Of a stretch of DNA of 53,563 nucleotides, positions 34,012-42,986 are shown piece after piece. Position numbers and translations under genes: made by a program. Position 1 is the first letter of the stretch, and each line of letters starts with the position of its first letter. The DNA is taken from the NCBI RefSeq assembly GCF_003463065.1, contig NZ_QSCM01000018.1, forward strand, positions 1 to 53,563, in the 5' to 3' direction. This DNA comes from Blautia sp. OF03-15BH. Lineage in GTDB: Bacteria > Bacillota > Clostridia > Lachnospirales > Lachnospiraceae. The notes beneath the pieces are model-generated. The model did no database searches. It saw only the letters and a program-made list of their open reading frames with translations, and was not told the DNA's origin.

Positions 34012-34701
34012 TCAGATTTTAAAGCGGTAACCGACTCCCCAGATCGTCTCAATATACTGTGGTTTTGCGGTGTTCTGCTCGATCTTCTCACGAATCTTCT
34101 TGATATGTACCGTAACAGTAGCGATATCACCGACGGATTCCATGTCCCAGATCTCACGGAAGAGCTCTTCTTTGGTAAAAACATGATTGGGATTCTCGGC
34201 CAGGAACGTCAGAAGATCAAACTCCTTGGTGGTGAAGTTTCTCTCCTCACCGTTCACCCAGACCCGCCGGGCGGTCTTGTCGATCTTGATCCCCCGGATC
34301 TCAATGATGTCGTTTTTCTGCGCATTGCTTCCTACCAGCCGGTCATACCGGGCCATATGGGCTTTCACCCGGGCTACCAGTTCACTGGGGCTGAAGGGCT
34401 TCGTCATATAATCATCGGCGCCAAGCCCAAGGCCCCGGATCTTGTCTATGTCGTCTTTCTTCGCTGAAACCATGATAATAGGCGTGTTCTTATGGTTCCG
34501 TATCTCCTTGCAGATCTCAAAACCATCCATCTCCGGCAGCATCAGATCCAGGATAAACAGGTCGTACTCGGACTCCAGCGCCCTCTTCAGACCGACATCT
34601 CCCCGGGTCTCGGTCTCCACTTCAAAACCGCTCAGCTCCAGATAATCTTTCTCCAGATCCGCGATCGCTTCTTCATCTTCTATGATCAGTATTTTACTCA
34701 T
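34012..34701 (-). CDS. OmpR-family response regulator
   Basis: 229 aa from ATG 34701, RBS AGGAGG; the frame to 34734 is inside the kinase gene. Receiver with E9-D-E, phospho-acceptor D52 in ILDLMLPEMDG, and Lys in TKPFSPSE. The winged-helix domain ends in WGVGYRFKI. The kinase gene precedes it and overlaps by 8 nt, the reverse of the order in the other two systems of the window. Similar in form to VanR/WalR-type regulators; no target is visible. Confidence 0.87.
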   Translation of the reverse strand: MSKILIIEDEEAIADLEKDYLELSGFEVETETRGDVGLKRALESEYDLFILDLMLPEMDGFEICKEIRNHKNTPIIMVSAKKDDIDKIRGLGLGADDYMTKPFSPSELVARVKAHMARYDRLVGSNAQKNDIIEIRGIKIDKTARRVWVNGEERNFTTKEFDLLTFLAENPNHVFTKEELFREIWDMESVGDIATVTVHIKKIREKIEQNTAKPQYIETIWGVGYRFKI

Positions 34702-36184
34702 TGATAGGTACCTCCTGATATTTTCTAAGTACAAAATACATTACCGTCCCGGCTCCAAGCTTGCTGTTGGCCCAGATTTTTCCACCGTGATCCTCGATGA
34801 TTTTTTTTACGATGGAAAGGCCGATACCGCTTCCCCCCTTGGAAGAATTCCGGGAAGAATCCGTCCGGTAAAAACGGTCAAAAATATTCGGCAGATCCTT
34901 GGCCGCAATGCCTTTTCCATTGTCCTCGATCTCTACCTGGATAAAATCACCCACGTCCCGCACACGGATACTCAGATAACCCTTGGGTTTATCCAGATAT
35001 TTGATGGAATTGCCGATGATGTTATTGATGACACGCTTGATCTGCTCTGCATCCGCAATGACCAGCGTGTCCTTGTCTACATAATTAAAATAGGAAAGCT
35101 CGATATTCTTTGACTCCAGCTCCAGCCCGACATCCTCCACACAGTCATCAAAGTAGTCGGATACATTGATCTTGCTGAAATTATAGGGGATGCGGTTCGT
35201 GTCGATCTTGGAATAGAAGGTCAGCTCGTTGATGAGCCGGTCCATATCATTGGCTTTATTATAGACCGTCCGGATGTATTTGTCCATTTTCTCCGGCGTG
35301 TCAGCCACACCGTCCATGATCCCTTCCATATAACCTTTGATGGCTGTGATCGGCGTTTTCAGGTCATGGGAAATATTACTGATGAGCTCTTTGTTTTCTT
35401 TATCATAGGCTTCTTTCTCTGTGTTGGAATCCCGCAGACGCTGGCGCATCTCCTCAAAATCCCGACAAAGCTCACTGAACTCGTCCTTGCCATCCACCTT
35501 CAGCTCAAAGTCCAGATCTCCGTCCTTAATATGCCGTGTGGCTTCCCGGAGCTTCTGCAGCGGCGTATTGATCCCACGATAGATCCAGGCCGACAGACAG
35601 GCTCCCGTCAGTACCAGGATCACCAGAACGGCAAAGACCATATCCCATACCAGTCTTCGAAGCTCCGGCATGGTATTGCTCACGGAAGAAATGATGAAGG
35701 CACTTCCCTTGTCTCCGTCAGAAAAAACCAGATCCACCTGTTTTACATAAGCCTGTACATCCTGTGCGATGTAGGTTCCATCGGCCTTGTAAACGGAGGC
35801 GCCGTAGGAAGGAAGCTCCCTAAACAGCCTCAGATTGCTTTCCGCGCTTCCGCAATAATAAAGACTCTTATCTTTCCTCACGATCAGATAGGAAGATTTG
35901 TCTTCCAGCTCCTGATTCAGCGTCTCCAGATAAGATTGATCCAGATAGGCATCCGGATCTTCTTCTGCCTTGATGGACATTTGATCAAAAACATCCTCTG
36001 TGGCCTCATTGAGTACCTGCAGGGTATTTGCCAGATTTTCATAACTGATATCCGTGATCCCCAGCTTGGTTTTCAGTGCATTCACCTGTACGTAACTGAA
36101 GCCGGCAAAAGCGATCACTGCCAGCATCAGCGGAACACAGGCAATCACAAAAAAAGCGGTGATCAGTCTTGTCTTCAGCTTCAT
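34694..36184 (-). CDS. Sensor histidine kinase
   Basis: 496 aa from ATG 36184 (GGAAAGGGG upstream). TM helices at about 8-33 and 180-202 enclose a ~145 aa extracellular domain. HAMP spans 203-255, and the H-box is NISHDLKTPITAIKGY with His 273. The HATPase has an N-box at NIIGNSIKYL and GSGIGLSIVKKI. Partner of the overlapping regulator. A possible promoter (TTTAGG-N17-TATGCT) lies about 45 nt upstream. Confidence 0.87.
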   Translation of the reverse strand: MKLKTRLITAFFVIACVPLMLAVIAFAGFSYVQVNALKTKLGITDISYENLANTLQVLNEATEDVFDQMSIKAEEDPDAYLDQSYLETLNQELEDKSSYLIVRKDKSLYYCGSAESNLRLFRELPSYGASVYKADGTYIAQDVQAYVKQVDLVFSDGDKGSAFIISSVSNTMPELRRLVWDMVFAVLVILVLTGACLSAWIYRGINTPLQKLREATRHIKDGDLDFELKVDGKDEFSELCRDFEEMRQRLRDSNTEKEAYDKENKELISNISHDLKTPITAIKGYMEGIMDGVADTPEKMDKYIRTVYNKANDMDRLINELTFYSKIDTNRIPYNFSKINVSDYFDDCVEDVGLELESKNIELSYFNYVDKDTLVIADAEQIKRVINNIIGNSIKYLDKPKGYLSIRVRDVGDFIQVEIEDNGKGIAAKDLPNIFDRFYRTDSSRNSSKGGSGIGLSIVKKIIEDHGGKIWANSKLGAGTVMYFVLRKYQEVPINE

Positions 36185-36283
36185 TTTTCTGCCCCTTTCC
36201 AGTCTGCTATTCTCTTTGTTCATTTTAGCATACCTCTGCCTGTATTTCACCTAAACAAAAAGGATGAATTATGAAATTTTTAT

Positions 36284-36330
36284 AAAACAAAGCCCCCTCT
36301 GTTCCACTTTTTAGCAAAAACAGAGAGGGC
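36284..36330 (-). terminator. Terminator of metK
   Basis: Minus-strand GCCCTCTCTGTT / AACAGAGGGGGC stem then TTTGTTTT, 16 nt past the metK stop. Confidence 0.7.
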
Positions 36331-36345
36331 GATCATTCTTTTGTC

Positions 36346-37533
36346 TTACAGATATTTTTTCAGATCATCAACCTTGTCCAGTTTCTCCCAGGGCAGGTCC
36401 AGATCATGACGGCCAAAGTGACCATATGCTGCAGTCTGATGATAGATCGGACGGCGAAGATCAAGCATCTTGATGATTCCGGCCGGACGCAGATCAAAGT
36501 TCTCACGAACGATGTCGGTGAGACGCTCGTCGGAAAGTTTACCGGTACCAAAGGTGTCTACCATGATGGAAGTCGGACGGGCAACTCCGATGGCATAAGA
36601 CAGCTGAATCTCACACTTGTCAGCCAGGCCTGCGGCAACGATGTTCTTTGCCACATAACGGGCTGCGTAAGCTGCGGAACGGTCAACCTTGGTGCAGTCT
36701 TTTCCGGAGAAAGCGCCGCCGCCGTGACGGGCATATCCGCCGTAGGTGTCTACGATGATCTTTCTTCCGGTCAGTCCGCTGTCACCGTGCGGTCCGCCGA
36801 TCACGAAACGACCGGTCGGATTGATATAGAATTTTGTATTCTCATCCACCATCTCTTTGGGAAGGATCGGATCAAAGACATATTTTCTGATGTCCTCGTG
36901 GATCTGCTCCTGTGTCACATCCGGGTCATGCTGTGTGGAAAGTACCACTGCATCCAGACGGACCGCTTTGTCATTCTCATCGTACTCTACGGTAACCTGG
37001 CTCTTTCCATCCGGACGGAGGTAGCTCAGAGTTCCGTCTTTCCGGACCTTGGTCAGCTGACGGGTCAGTTTATGAGCCAGCATAATGGGGTACGGCATAT
37101 ACTCCTCTGTCTCATTCGTTGCATAACCAAACATCATACCCTGGTCGCCTGCACCGATGGCTTCGATCTCTTCGTCGCTCATCCGATTCTCTTTTGCTTC
37201 CAGCGCCTTATCAACGCCCATAGCGATATCCGCGGACTGCTCATCAATGGCAGTGATCACACCACAGGTATCTGCATCAAAACCGTATTTTCCTCTGGTA
37301 TAACCGATCTCGCGAACGGTATCACGAACGATCTTCTGAATATCAACATAAGCTTTGGTGGTGATCTCACCCATTACCAGAACCAGACCGGTAGTGGTTG
37401 CAGTCTCGCAGGCTACACGGCTCATGGGATCCTGCTCCAGAAGAGCATCCAGGATCGCATCGGAAATAGCATCGCACATTTTATCCGGATGTCCTTCAGT
37501 TACGGACTCGGATGTAAATAATCTTTTTTCCAT
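36346..37533 (-). CDS. metK: S-adenosylmethionine synthetase
   Basis: 395 aa, full length. Signature sequences: TSESVTEGHPDKMCDAISDA at the N-terminus, GAGDQGMMFGYA, and GGGAFSGKD with the P-loop-like phosphate site. The His and Asp of GHPDK are the catalytic and magnesium residues. It makes SAM from methionine and ATP. Transcription passes through the SAM-I riboswitch at 37611-37758, so the product shuts off its own synthesis. Confidence 0.95.
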   Translation of the reverse strand: MEKRLFTSESVTEGHPDKMCDAISDAILDALLEQDPMSRVACETATTTGLVLVMGEITTKAYVDIQKIVRDTVREIGYTRGKYGFDADTCGVITAIDEQSADIAMGVDKALEAKENRMSDEEIEAIGAGDQGMMFGYATNETEEYMPYPIMLAHKLTRQLTKVRKDGTLSYLRPDGKSQVTVEYDENDKAVRLDAVVLSTQHDPDVTQEQIHEDIRKYVFDPILPKEMVDENTKFYINPTGRFVIGGPHGDSGLTGRKIIVDTYGGYARHGGGAFSGKDCTKVDRSAAYAARYVAKNIVAAGLADKCEIQLSYAIGVARPTSIMVDTFGTGKLSDERLTDIVRENFDLRPAGIIKMLDLRRPIYHQTAAYGHFGRHDLDLPWEKLDKVDDLKKYL

Positions 37534-37610
37534 CTTAACCTCCTTGGAAAAATGTTTGTTTATATTTTCTCTTCTGTCCTGTTTTTGCTTCTATCATGAA
37601 CTTCTACAGC

Positions 37611-37758
37611 AAAAAAATGGTCCGCATAAGCGGACCACCTCATCTATGACAGGTTAATCCTCTTATTGTTCGATATTACTCGCTCAGGTTGGCACCTTCC
37701 TTCGAGGGGTTGCCGTGACTTCACAGATCCTATGTATCTCCATCACTCTGAATAAGAG
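37611..37758 (-). ncRNA. SAM-I (S-box) riboswitch with terminator, controlling metK
   Basis: On the minus strand CTCTTATT (P1), CAGAGTGATGGAG, GGATCTGTGAAGTCACGGCAACC, GGAAGGTGCCAACCTGAGCGAG, and the closing AATAAGAG (P1'), the S-box consensus. The expression platform is TGGTCCGC-TTAT-GCGGACCA followed by seven T (37611-37637). SAM binding is expected to favour the terminator. The remaining 90 bp up to yitT holds nothing recognisable. Confidence 0.9.
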
Positions 37759-37851
37759 AAAATATAAAGGTTTCTTCAGTTGTTTTGTCTCTTGCGTCTA
37801 TTACCATACACCATTTCTGACCGGCAGTCAAGAAATATTTACGGTGACTGT

Positions 37852-38706
37852 TCATTTATATTTCCGGTCGAGAGTAAATCCCCGTCCACGGACTTCACTG
37901 ATGTTCGAAATGCTGATAAATGCTCTGGGATCGATGCTCTGGATCGCCAGATTCGCCCCGTAAAGCTTCCGTGCTGTGGTCACGCAGAGGACTGCCATCT
38001 GCTCTTTGCGCAGATATCCGGTCTCCACATGAACGAGCGTCACGCCAAGATCCATATCCAGCAACAGTTCTTTCCGGATCTCTTCATATTTATCAGAGAT
38101 GACAAGAAGCTGTACCTTCCGTGCCCCCATTACCGTCACATAATTGACCATCATGGAGGAAAGAAATACATTCAGGATTCCATAGAGTACCTGATCACTG
38201 GTGGAAAAGAAGGCCTGCATAATCAGTACACTGAAATCGCAGATATAAAGAGTAATGCCAACCGGGATCCCGAATTTTTTCTGAAGGATCAGCGGCGGGA
38301 TATCCAGCCCTCCTGTAGAGGCACCCTGACGTACCACAAGACCGATCCCAAGCCCGATAAAAACACCTCCGTAGATGTCAGCCAGCAGAAGATTGTCTGT
38401 CAGATGCATAAGCCCGGGGACCCGCTCCAGTATATTCAGACATAAAGGATAGAAAAAAGTGCTCAGAATAATGGACATGGCAAAAGCCTTTCCCATAAAA
38501 AACAGGCCCAGAAAAAACAAGATACAGTTTAACACCCAGACCGCATAACTCAGACTGATCCCTGTAAATTTATGAATGGTCAGTCCGATACCAGTGGCTC
38601 CGCCCATAATGATCCCGTTTGGCAGCATAAAGCAGTTTACACCAAAGGCCAGGATAAAATTTCCCAGAAGGATCATGAAGAGCTTTTTCATCAACATTCG
38701 GTTCAT
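37852..38706 (-). CDS. yitT: YitT family membrane protein, second copy
   Basis: 284 aa, RBS AAGGAGAG. N-terminal helices with the MLPNGIIMGGATGIGL and QGASTGGLDIPPL motifs corresponding to those in the 30761 gene. The C-terminal DUF2179 domain ends in SEVRGRGFTLDRKYK. It differs clearly in sequence from the first copy, so the two are old paralogues. Function unknown. Confidence 0.85.
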   Translation of the reverse strand: MNRMLMKKLFMILLGNFILAFGVNCFMLPNGIIMGGATGIGLTIHKFTGISLSYAVWVLNCILFFLGLFFMGKAFAMSIILSTFFYPLCLNILERVPGLMHLTDNLLLADIYGGVFIGLGIGLVVRQGASTGGLDIPPLILQKKFGIPVGITLYICDFSVLIMQAFFSTSDQVLYGILNVFLSSMMVNYVTVMGARKVQLLVISDKYEEIRKELLLDMDLGVTLVHVETGYLRKEQMAVLCVTTARKLYGANLAIQSIDPRAFISISNISEVRGRGFTLDRKYK

Positions 38707-38831
38707 TTTTTTCTCTCCTTTTTTTCGTTACTCCCGATTATATGTTATTTTTCAGACCTTTGCAAACGACTGCAATAACGCGTTTTTGCGTTTTTGCAGT
38801 ATTGTTCTACCTTATTAAAGTGCTTTCCCGG

Positions 38832-38860
38832 TTGCTTTTTCCGTGCACATCCCGTATACT
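38832..38860 (+). promoter_or_regulatory. Promoter of the PduB-like gene
   Basis: TTGCTT (38832-38837), 17-bp spacer, TATACT (38855-38860). The transcript would contain the type A palindrome 38884-38935 in its leader. Confidence 0.5.
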
Positions 38861-38883
38861 GAAATCATAAAATGATGATGCTA

Positions 38884-38935
38884 GGGTCAAAAAGCCGTTC
38901 ATGCTTGCATGATAAGGCTTTTGAACCTGGGACCC
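38884..38935. repeat. REP-like palindrome, type A, copy 3
   Basis: GGGTCAAAAAGCC ... TCATGC-TT-GCATGA ... GGCTTTTGA, ending GGGACCC. Inverted match to 33845-33904. Located 45 bp upstream of the shell protein ATG and inside its predicted 5' UTR. Confidence 0.65.
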
Positions 38936-38979
38936 GCCAAGCATTCGAAATCCGCTGATTTACAACAAGGAGGAAAACC

Positions 38980-39693
38980 ATGGATGTCCATGAGATCAGT
39001 ATGAACTGTAAAAGAACAGAATTTGTCGGTACAGCGGTACTGGATACCATTGGTTTATGTATTGCCGGTGTGGACGATACTCTTTTGCAAACCATGGATA
39101 TCGGAACCCGGTATCATGCCCTGGGTCTTTTCAGTTCCCGTACCGGTGCAGCCGGCCAGCTTACCGCCATGGATGAAGCGGTAAAATCGACCGGAACAGA
39201 AATCCTCTCCATTGATTTTCCAAGAGACACCAAGGGCTGGGGCGGACACGGAAACTACATGGTCATTGGAGGAGACAGTGTCTCCGATGTGCGGGATGCC
39301 ATCCGGATCGCTCTGGAGCTTACCAATAAATATGCCGGAGAGCTTTATATCAGTGAAGCCGGCCACCTGGAATTTGCCTATTCAGCCAGTGCCGGAAGGG
39401 TTCTGGAAAAAGCTTTTCAGGCGAAACGCGGACAGGCTTTCGGCTTTATGGCCGGCTCTCCTGCCGCCATTGGTCTTGTCATGGCCGATACGGCACTGAA
39501 GGCGGCTGATGTCCGGATCGCCCGTTACATGACCCCCAGTCTTGGCACCAGTCATTCCAATGAAGTGATCCTGGCCCTTTCCGGCAGTGCAGATGCCGCA
39601 AAAGAAGCGGTCCTTTCTGCCCGTCAGATCGGTCTGGAGCTTCTCATCGCCATGGGCAGCTATCCTGAGATCCCGGGAACCCCTTATCTGTGA
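38980..39693 (+). CDS. PduB-like tandem-BMC microcompartment shell protein, without a microcompartment operon
   Basis: 237 aa, RBS AAGGAGG. The whole length follows PduB in its short (PduB') form: CKRTEFVGTAVLDTIGL at the start, RTGAAGQLTAMDEAVKST, IDFPRDTKGWGGHGNYM, ISEAGHLEFAYSAS, then ADTALKAADV and GTSHSNEVILALSG in the second BMC domain, ending in PGTPYL. Two BMC domains make it a trimer-forming shell tile with a possible gated pore. No other shell protein, diol dehydratase or aldehyde dehydrogenase gene is in the window. It may serve an unlinked locus or act on its own. Confidence 0.85.
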   Translation: MDVHEISMNCKRTEFVGTAVLDTIGLCIAGVDDTLLQTMDIGTRYHALGLFSSRTGAAGQLTAMDEAVKSTGTEILSIDFPRDTKGWGGHGNYMVIGGDSVSDVRDAIRIALELTNKYAGELYISEAGHLEFAYSASAGRVLEKAFQAKRGQAFGFMAGSPAAIGLVMADTALKAADVRIARYMTPSLGTSHSNEVILALSGSADAAKEAVLSARQIGLELLIAMGSYPEIPGTPYL

Positions 39694-39768
39694 TTTCTGT
39701 TCCTGCTTTTCTATCTGAGATGATGACGGCAAAAGCTCTTTTGCCCCGATCGGTTATGAGGAATTTTT

Positions 39769-40755
39769 ATGAAAAAAATACAGCGTTCTCTCTTTCTTAT
39801 ATTCCTTCTCCTGCTTCTGGCCGGAGGAGGCCTTTATTTTTCCATACAAAATGCAAAACAGACTCCGATCTCTGTGCAGGAGATCCATCTCAATACTCTG
39901 GTCACGGTAACTCTTTATGGCACAGACCGGACAGAGCTTCTGGCCGGAGCCATGCAGCTCTGTGACCATTATGAGAAGCTTTTCAGCCGTACACTTCCGG
40001 AAAGCGAGATCTACCGGCTGAATCACGGCGAGATTTCAGAGGTCTCTTCCGAGACTGCAGACCTCATCCGGACAGGACTTTCCTACGGCGAGCTTTCTGA
40101 CGGCGCTTTTGATATCTCCATTGAGCCCGTTTCTTCCCTCTGGGATTTTACCTCCGGAAGCGGCCGGATTCCTGGACAGAAGGAGCTTGACGCAGCCATA
40201 GCCCTTGTAGATTACCGCAAAGTCCATGTAGACGGTCAGACAGTCACCTTCGATACACCGGGGATGGGACTGGATCTTGGCGCCATCGCCAAAGGGTATA
40301 TTGCCGACCGTATTAAGGATTATCTGAAAAAAGAAGGCGTCCGGCACGCGCTCATCAATCTTGGCGGAAACGTACTCTGCCTCGGTTCCAGACCGGACGG
40401 AACGGATTTCCGGATCGGGGTACAGAAGCCCTTCGGAGAAACTACGGAAACTCTCACCATCTGTCCCATCCGCGACCAGTCTCTGGTCTCCTCCGGCACT
40501 TATGAACGTTTTTTCCGTAAAGACGGTCATCTCTATCATCATATTTTAAATCCCAGGACCGGTTATCCCTATGACAACGGTCTCACCGCTGTCACCATCC
40601 GTTCTGACAGTTCACTCACCGGAGATGCCTTAAGCACCACCGTTTTCGCCCTGGGGGAAGAAAAAGGCCTGGAGCTTTTGAACCGCCTCCCCGACGTGGA
40701 AGGTTTCATGGTACGGGAGGATCTTTCGATCCATCCATCAAAAAATTTTTCATAA
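39769..40755 (+). CDS. apbE: FAD:protein FMN transferase
   Basis: 328 aa. N-terminal membrane anchor (about 7-26; LLLLLAGGG without a lipobox Cys), so it acts outside the membrane. ApbE signature: DGAFDISIEPVSSLWDF, GLDLGAIAKGYIADRI and LINLGGN, then HILNPRTGYPYDN, with T-GDALSTTVFALG carrying the metal-binding Asp/Thr. It covalently attaches FMN to Thr in flavoproteins such as RnfG/RnfD, NqrB/C or FMN-binding-domain proteins. None of these targets is encoded in the window. Starts 75 nt after the PduB-like gene and may share its transcript. Confidence 0.9.
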   Translation: MKKIQRSLFLIFLLLLLAGGGLYFSIQNAKQTPISVQEIHLNTLVTVTLYGTDRTELLAGAMQLCDHYEKLFSRTLPESEIYRLNHGEISEVSSETADLIRTGLSYGELSDGAFDISIEPVSSLWDFTSGSGRIPGQKELDAAIALVDYRKVHVDGQTVTFDTPGMGLDLGAIAKGYIADRIKDYLKKEGVRHALINLGGNVLCLGSRPDGTDFRIGVQKPFGETTETLTICPIRDQSLVSSGTYERFFRKDGHLYHHILNPRTGYPYDNGLTAVTIRSDSSLTGDALSTTVFALGEEKGLELLNRLPDVEGFMVREDLSIHPSKNFS

Positions 40756-40803
40756 CAAAAAAAGGAGCTTCTGCCGCACCCGGCGGTAAAGCTCCTCTTT
40801 TTT
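40756..40803. terminator. Bidirectional terminator between apbE and murA
   Basis: AAAAAAGGAGCTT / AAGCTCCTCTTTTTT arms with an inner GCCG/CGGC hairpin; U-tracts on both sides. Confidence 0.75.
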
Positions 40804-42095
40804 CATCCAACTCTTAATTTAAATTTCTGAATCTCTTTCTCGGAAGAAACTCTCTCGATCTCAGCTCCGAGGCTTCTCAGCTTCTCTTCGAAGCACTCAT
40901 ATCCTCTCTGAATATAAACAATATCATCGACAACCGTGATTCCTTCTGCTGCCAGTCCTGCGATCACAAGAGCTGCTCCTGCTCTGAGATCCGGTGCGCT
41001 GACACGGGCTCCGGTAAATTTCTCCACACCAGTGATGATGGCACTGTTTCCTTCCACCTTCACATTGGCTCCCATGCGGGTAAGCTCATCAATATATTTG
41101 AAACGGTTTTCAAAGATACTCTCTGTTACAATACTGGTTCCTGCAGCAAGTGCCAGTGTCACGCCGATCTGCGGCTGCATGTCTGTCGGATAGCCGGGAT
41201 ACGGCTGCGTCTTCACATGGGTATTTCTGAGACGCTTGGATGCAACCACGCGAACCGCATCATCAAACTCTTCCACCTCGCAGCCGATCTCTTCCAGCTT
41301 CGCGGTTGTCGCTTCCAGATGCTTCGGGATCACATTTTTCACCATAATGTCACCCTTGGTAGCTGCTGCCGCAAACATGAATGTTCCTGCCTCGATCTGA
41401 TCCGGAATGATGGAATATTCCGTGCGGTGAAGCTTCTCCACACCACGGATACGGATCACATCGGTACCTGCACCCTTAATGTTCGCTCCCATGCTGTTCA
41501 GGAAGTTTGCCACATCAACCACATGCGGCTCACGCGCAGAGTTCTCAATGATGGTATACCCCTCTGCCATAGAAGCTGCCATCATGATGTTAATGGTCGC
41601 TCCTACCGATACGGTATCCAGGAAAATATGGCTTCCTCTCAGCCGTTCTGCCTTGGCAACAATGGCTCCGTGGCGGATCTCCACCTCAGCCCCCAGAGAC
41701 TTAAAGCCCTTCAGATGAAGGTCGATGGGACGGCTTCCGATGTTGCAGCCGCCTGGAAGGGGAACTTCTGCTCTTTTGTACTTTCCAAGCAGGGCTCCCA
41801 GAAGATAATAGGAAGCTCTGATCTTTTTGATATACTCATAATCAACACTGCAATCACCGATCAGAGAACCGTTGATCGCAACTTTGTGACGATCCAGCCT
41901 TTCCACTTTCGCACCGATTCCGGCGATAGCTTCCAGTAATACGTTGATGTCCTGAACATCCGGAAGATTATCGATCACAACTGTCTCATCTGTCATGATC
42001 GCTGCTGCCAGGATACCCAGTGCTGCATTTTTCGCACCACCGATCTCCACTTCACCAACCAACGGGTTGCCACCTTTAATTATATATTGATCCAT
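40803..42095 (-). CDS. murA: UDP-N-acetylglucosamine 1-carboxyvinyltransferase
   Basis: 430 aa. EPSP-synthase-like fold with GGAKNAALGILAA at the N-terminus and the active-site loop PGGCNIGSRPIDLHL. Cys 117 is the fosfomycin-reactive residue, so the enzyme is predicted to be fosfomycin sensitive. YPTDMQPQ and RAGAALVIAGLAA complete the family pattern. First committed step of peptidoglycan precursor synthesis. A strong promoter at 42265-42293 and a ~160-nt structured leader suggest RNA-level control. Confidence 0.94.
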   Translation of the reverse strand: MDQYIIKGGNPLVGEVEIGGAKNAALGILAAAIMTDETVVIDNLPDVQDINVLLEAIAGIGAKVERLDRHKVAINGSLIGDCSVDYEYIKKIRASYYLLGALLGKYKRAEVPLPGGCNIGSRPIDLHLKGFKSLGAEVEIRHGAIVAKAERLRGSHIFLDTVSVGATINIMMAASMAEGYTIIENSAREPHVVDVANFLNSMGANIKGAGTDVIRIRGVEKLHRTEYSIIPDQIEAGTFMFAAAATKGDIMVKNVIPKHLEATTAKLEEIGCEVEEFDDAVRVVASKRLRNTHVKTQPYPGYPTDMQPQIGVTLALAAGTSIVTESIFENRFKYIDELTRMGANVKVEGNSAIITGVEKFTGARVSAPDLRAGAALVIAGLAAEGITVVDDIVYIQRGYECFEEKLRSLGAEIERVSSEKEIQKFKLRVG

Positions 42096-42157
42096 AAAGA
42101 CACCTCAAATATTCTTTATACTATTCAGAGTCAGGCAGATCCTCCCTGCCATTTACC

Positions 42158-42257
42158 GATAAAAGCCACCGCATGTAAAGAAAGCTTCTTCCTGTGTTTT
42201 CAGGACTCCTCTTCTCATCTTCGGTGGCACCCTTATCTCTGCTTACGCATTGAAACT
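42158..42257 (-). ncRNA. Structured 5' leader of murA, candidate cis-regulatory RNA
   Basis: Minus-strand order: predicted start near 42257, GCATT-AGTTTC-AATGC hairpin, then a long stem GATAA..GCCACCG (42237-42222) / CGGTGGC..TTATC (42171-42158) that encloses TCCTG-AAAACA-CAGGA and purine-rich strands. Between it and the RBS lies GGCAG/CTGCC. I do not recognise it as a known riboswitch class. Upstream, 42294-42468 is AT-rich and shows nothing else. Confidence 0.55.
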
Positions 42258-42264
42258 AATGCTT

Positions 42265-42293
42265 ATTATAGTCTTTTTCACCCTGTTTGTAAA
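42265..42293 (-). promoter_or_regulatory. Promoter of murA
   Basis: Minus-strand TTTACA (42293-42288), 17-bp spacer, perfect TATAAT (42270-42265). Confidence 0.7.
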
Positions 42294-42468
42294 CAAAAAT
42301 TAAGATTTCGTTGATTTTCGCTTGAAATCATAATATTTTCTTAAATTTTTGAGCCGCTTTTTGTGCATATCTTCCTGTTTTGAAACGACCAGCCCGCAAT
42401 TTTATAGGCATATTATACTTATTGTTTGTCTTATCAAGAAATCTGTTAAGTTTTTAAATAATCAGATA

Positions 42469-42969
42469 TCACACCTCTTTCAAGGCCTGTACCACCAGTT
42501 CCACCGTTTCCCGGATTCCTGCTTTTTCTTCATCCACTGTCAGATGCGCATATTTTTCATAAAGCGGGGTACGCTCTTCATAAAGGCTTTTCAGGGTCTG
42601 CCCTTCCTTCAGCACCACTCCTCTGTCCTTTAAGTTTCCAAGACGCCGGACCAGACTGGCATAAGGAAGCTTCAGATAGACGACCGTTCCGATCCTGCTT
42701 AAATGCTCCATTGCTTCTTTTCCATAGACAACGCTGCCGCCGGTGGCGATCACACTATGTTCCGGCTCCAATTCGCTGTTGATCTTATTTTCTACCGCCA
42801 GAAAGCCATCGATTCCTTTTTCTGAAATAATCTCATGTAAAAGTTTTCCTTCTGCCTCCTGGATTACCAGATCCGAATCAATAAAACGGTACCCGAGCAC
42901 CTTTGCCAGAACTACACCAACGGTACTTTTGCCGGATCCCGGCATTCCAATAAGAACGACATTTTTCAT
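42469..42969 (-). CDS. aroK: Shikimate kinase
   Basis: 166 aa. P-loop GMPGSGKST, the shikimate-binding FIDSD (DxD-type) block, IIS-Glu, and the ATGGSVV motif near 75 in place of GGGxV. The LID region has LKDRGVVLKEGQTL with the Arg near 115. It phosphorylates shikimate on the route to chorismate, the substrate of PabAB encoded 28 kb away. Last gene of the maf-RR-HK-lipoprotein-aroK run, 17 nt after the lipoprotein. The last ~25 aa are helical as usual. Confidence 0.9.
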   Translation of the reverse strand: MKNVVLIGMPGSGKSTVGVVLAKVLGYRFIDSDLVIQEAEGKLLHEIISEKGIDGFLAVENKINSELEPEHSVIATGGSVVYGKEAMEHLSRIGTVVYLKLPYASLVRRLGNLKDRGVVLKEGQTLKSLYEERTPLYEKYAHLTVDEEKAGIRETVELVVQALKEV

Positions 42970-42986
42970 AAAGATCTCCTCCTGAT

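Noticed and set aside
42222..42240. AAGGGTGCCACCG on the minus strand looks like the T-box antiterminator consensus
   Set aside because: The GCCACCG pairs perfectly with CGGTGGC 50 nt downstream. No specifier stem or following terminator is present, and murA is not an expected T-box gene.
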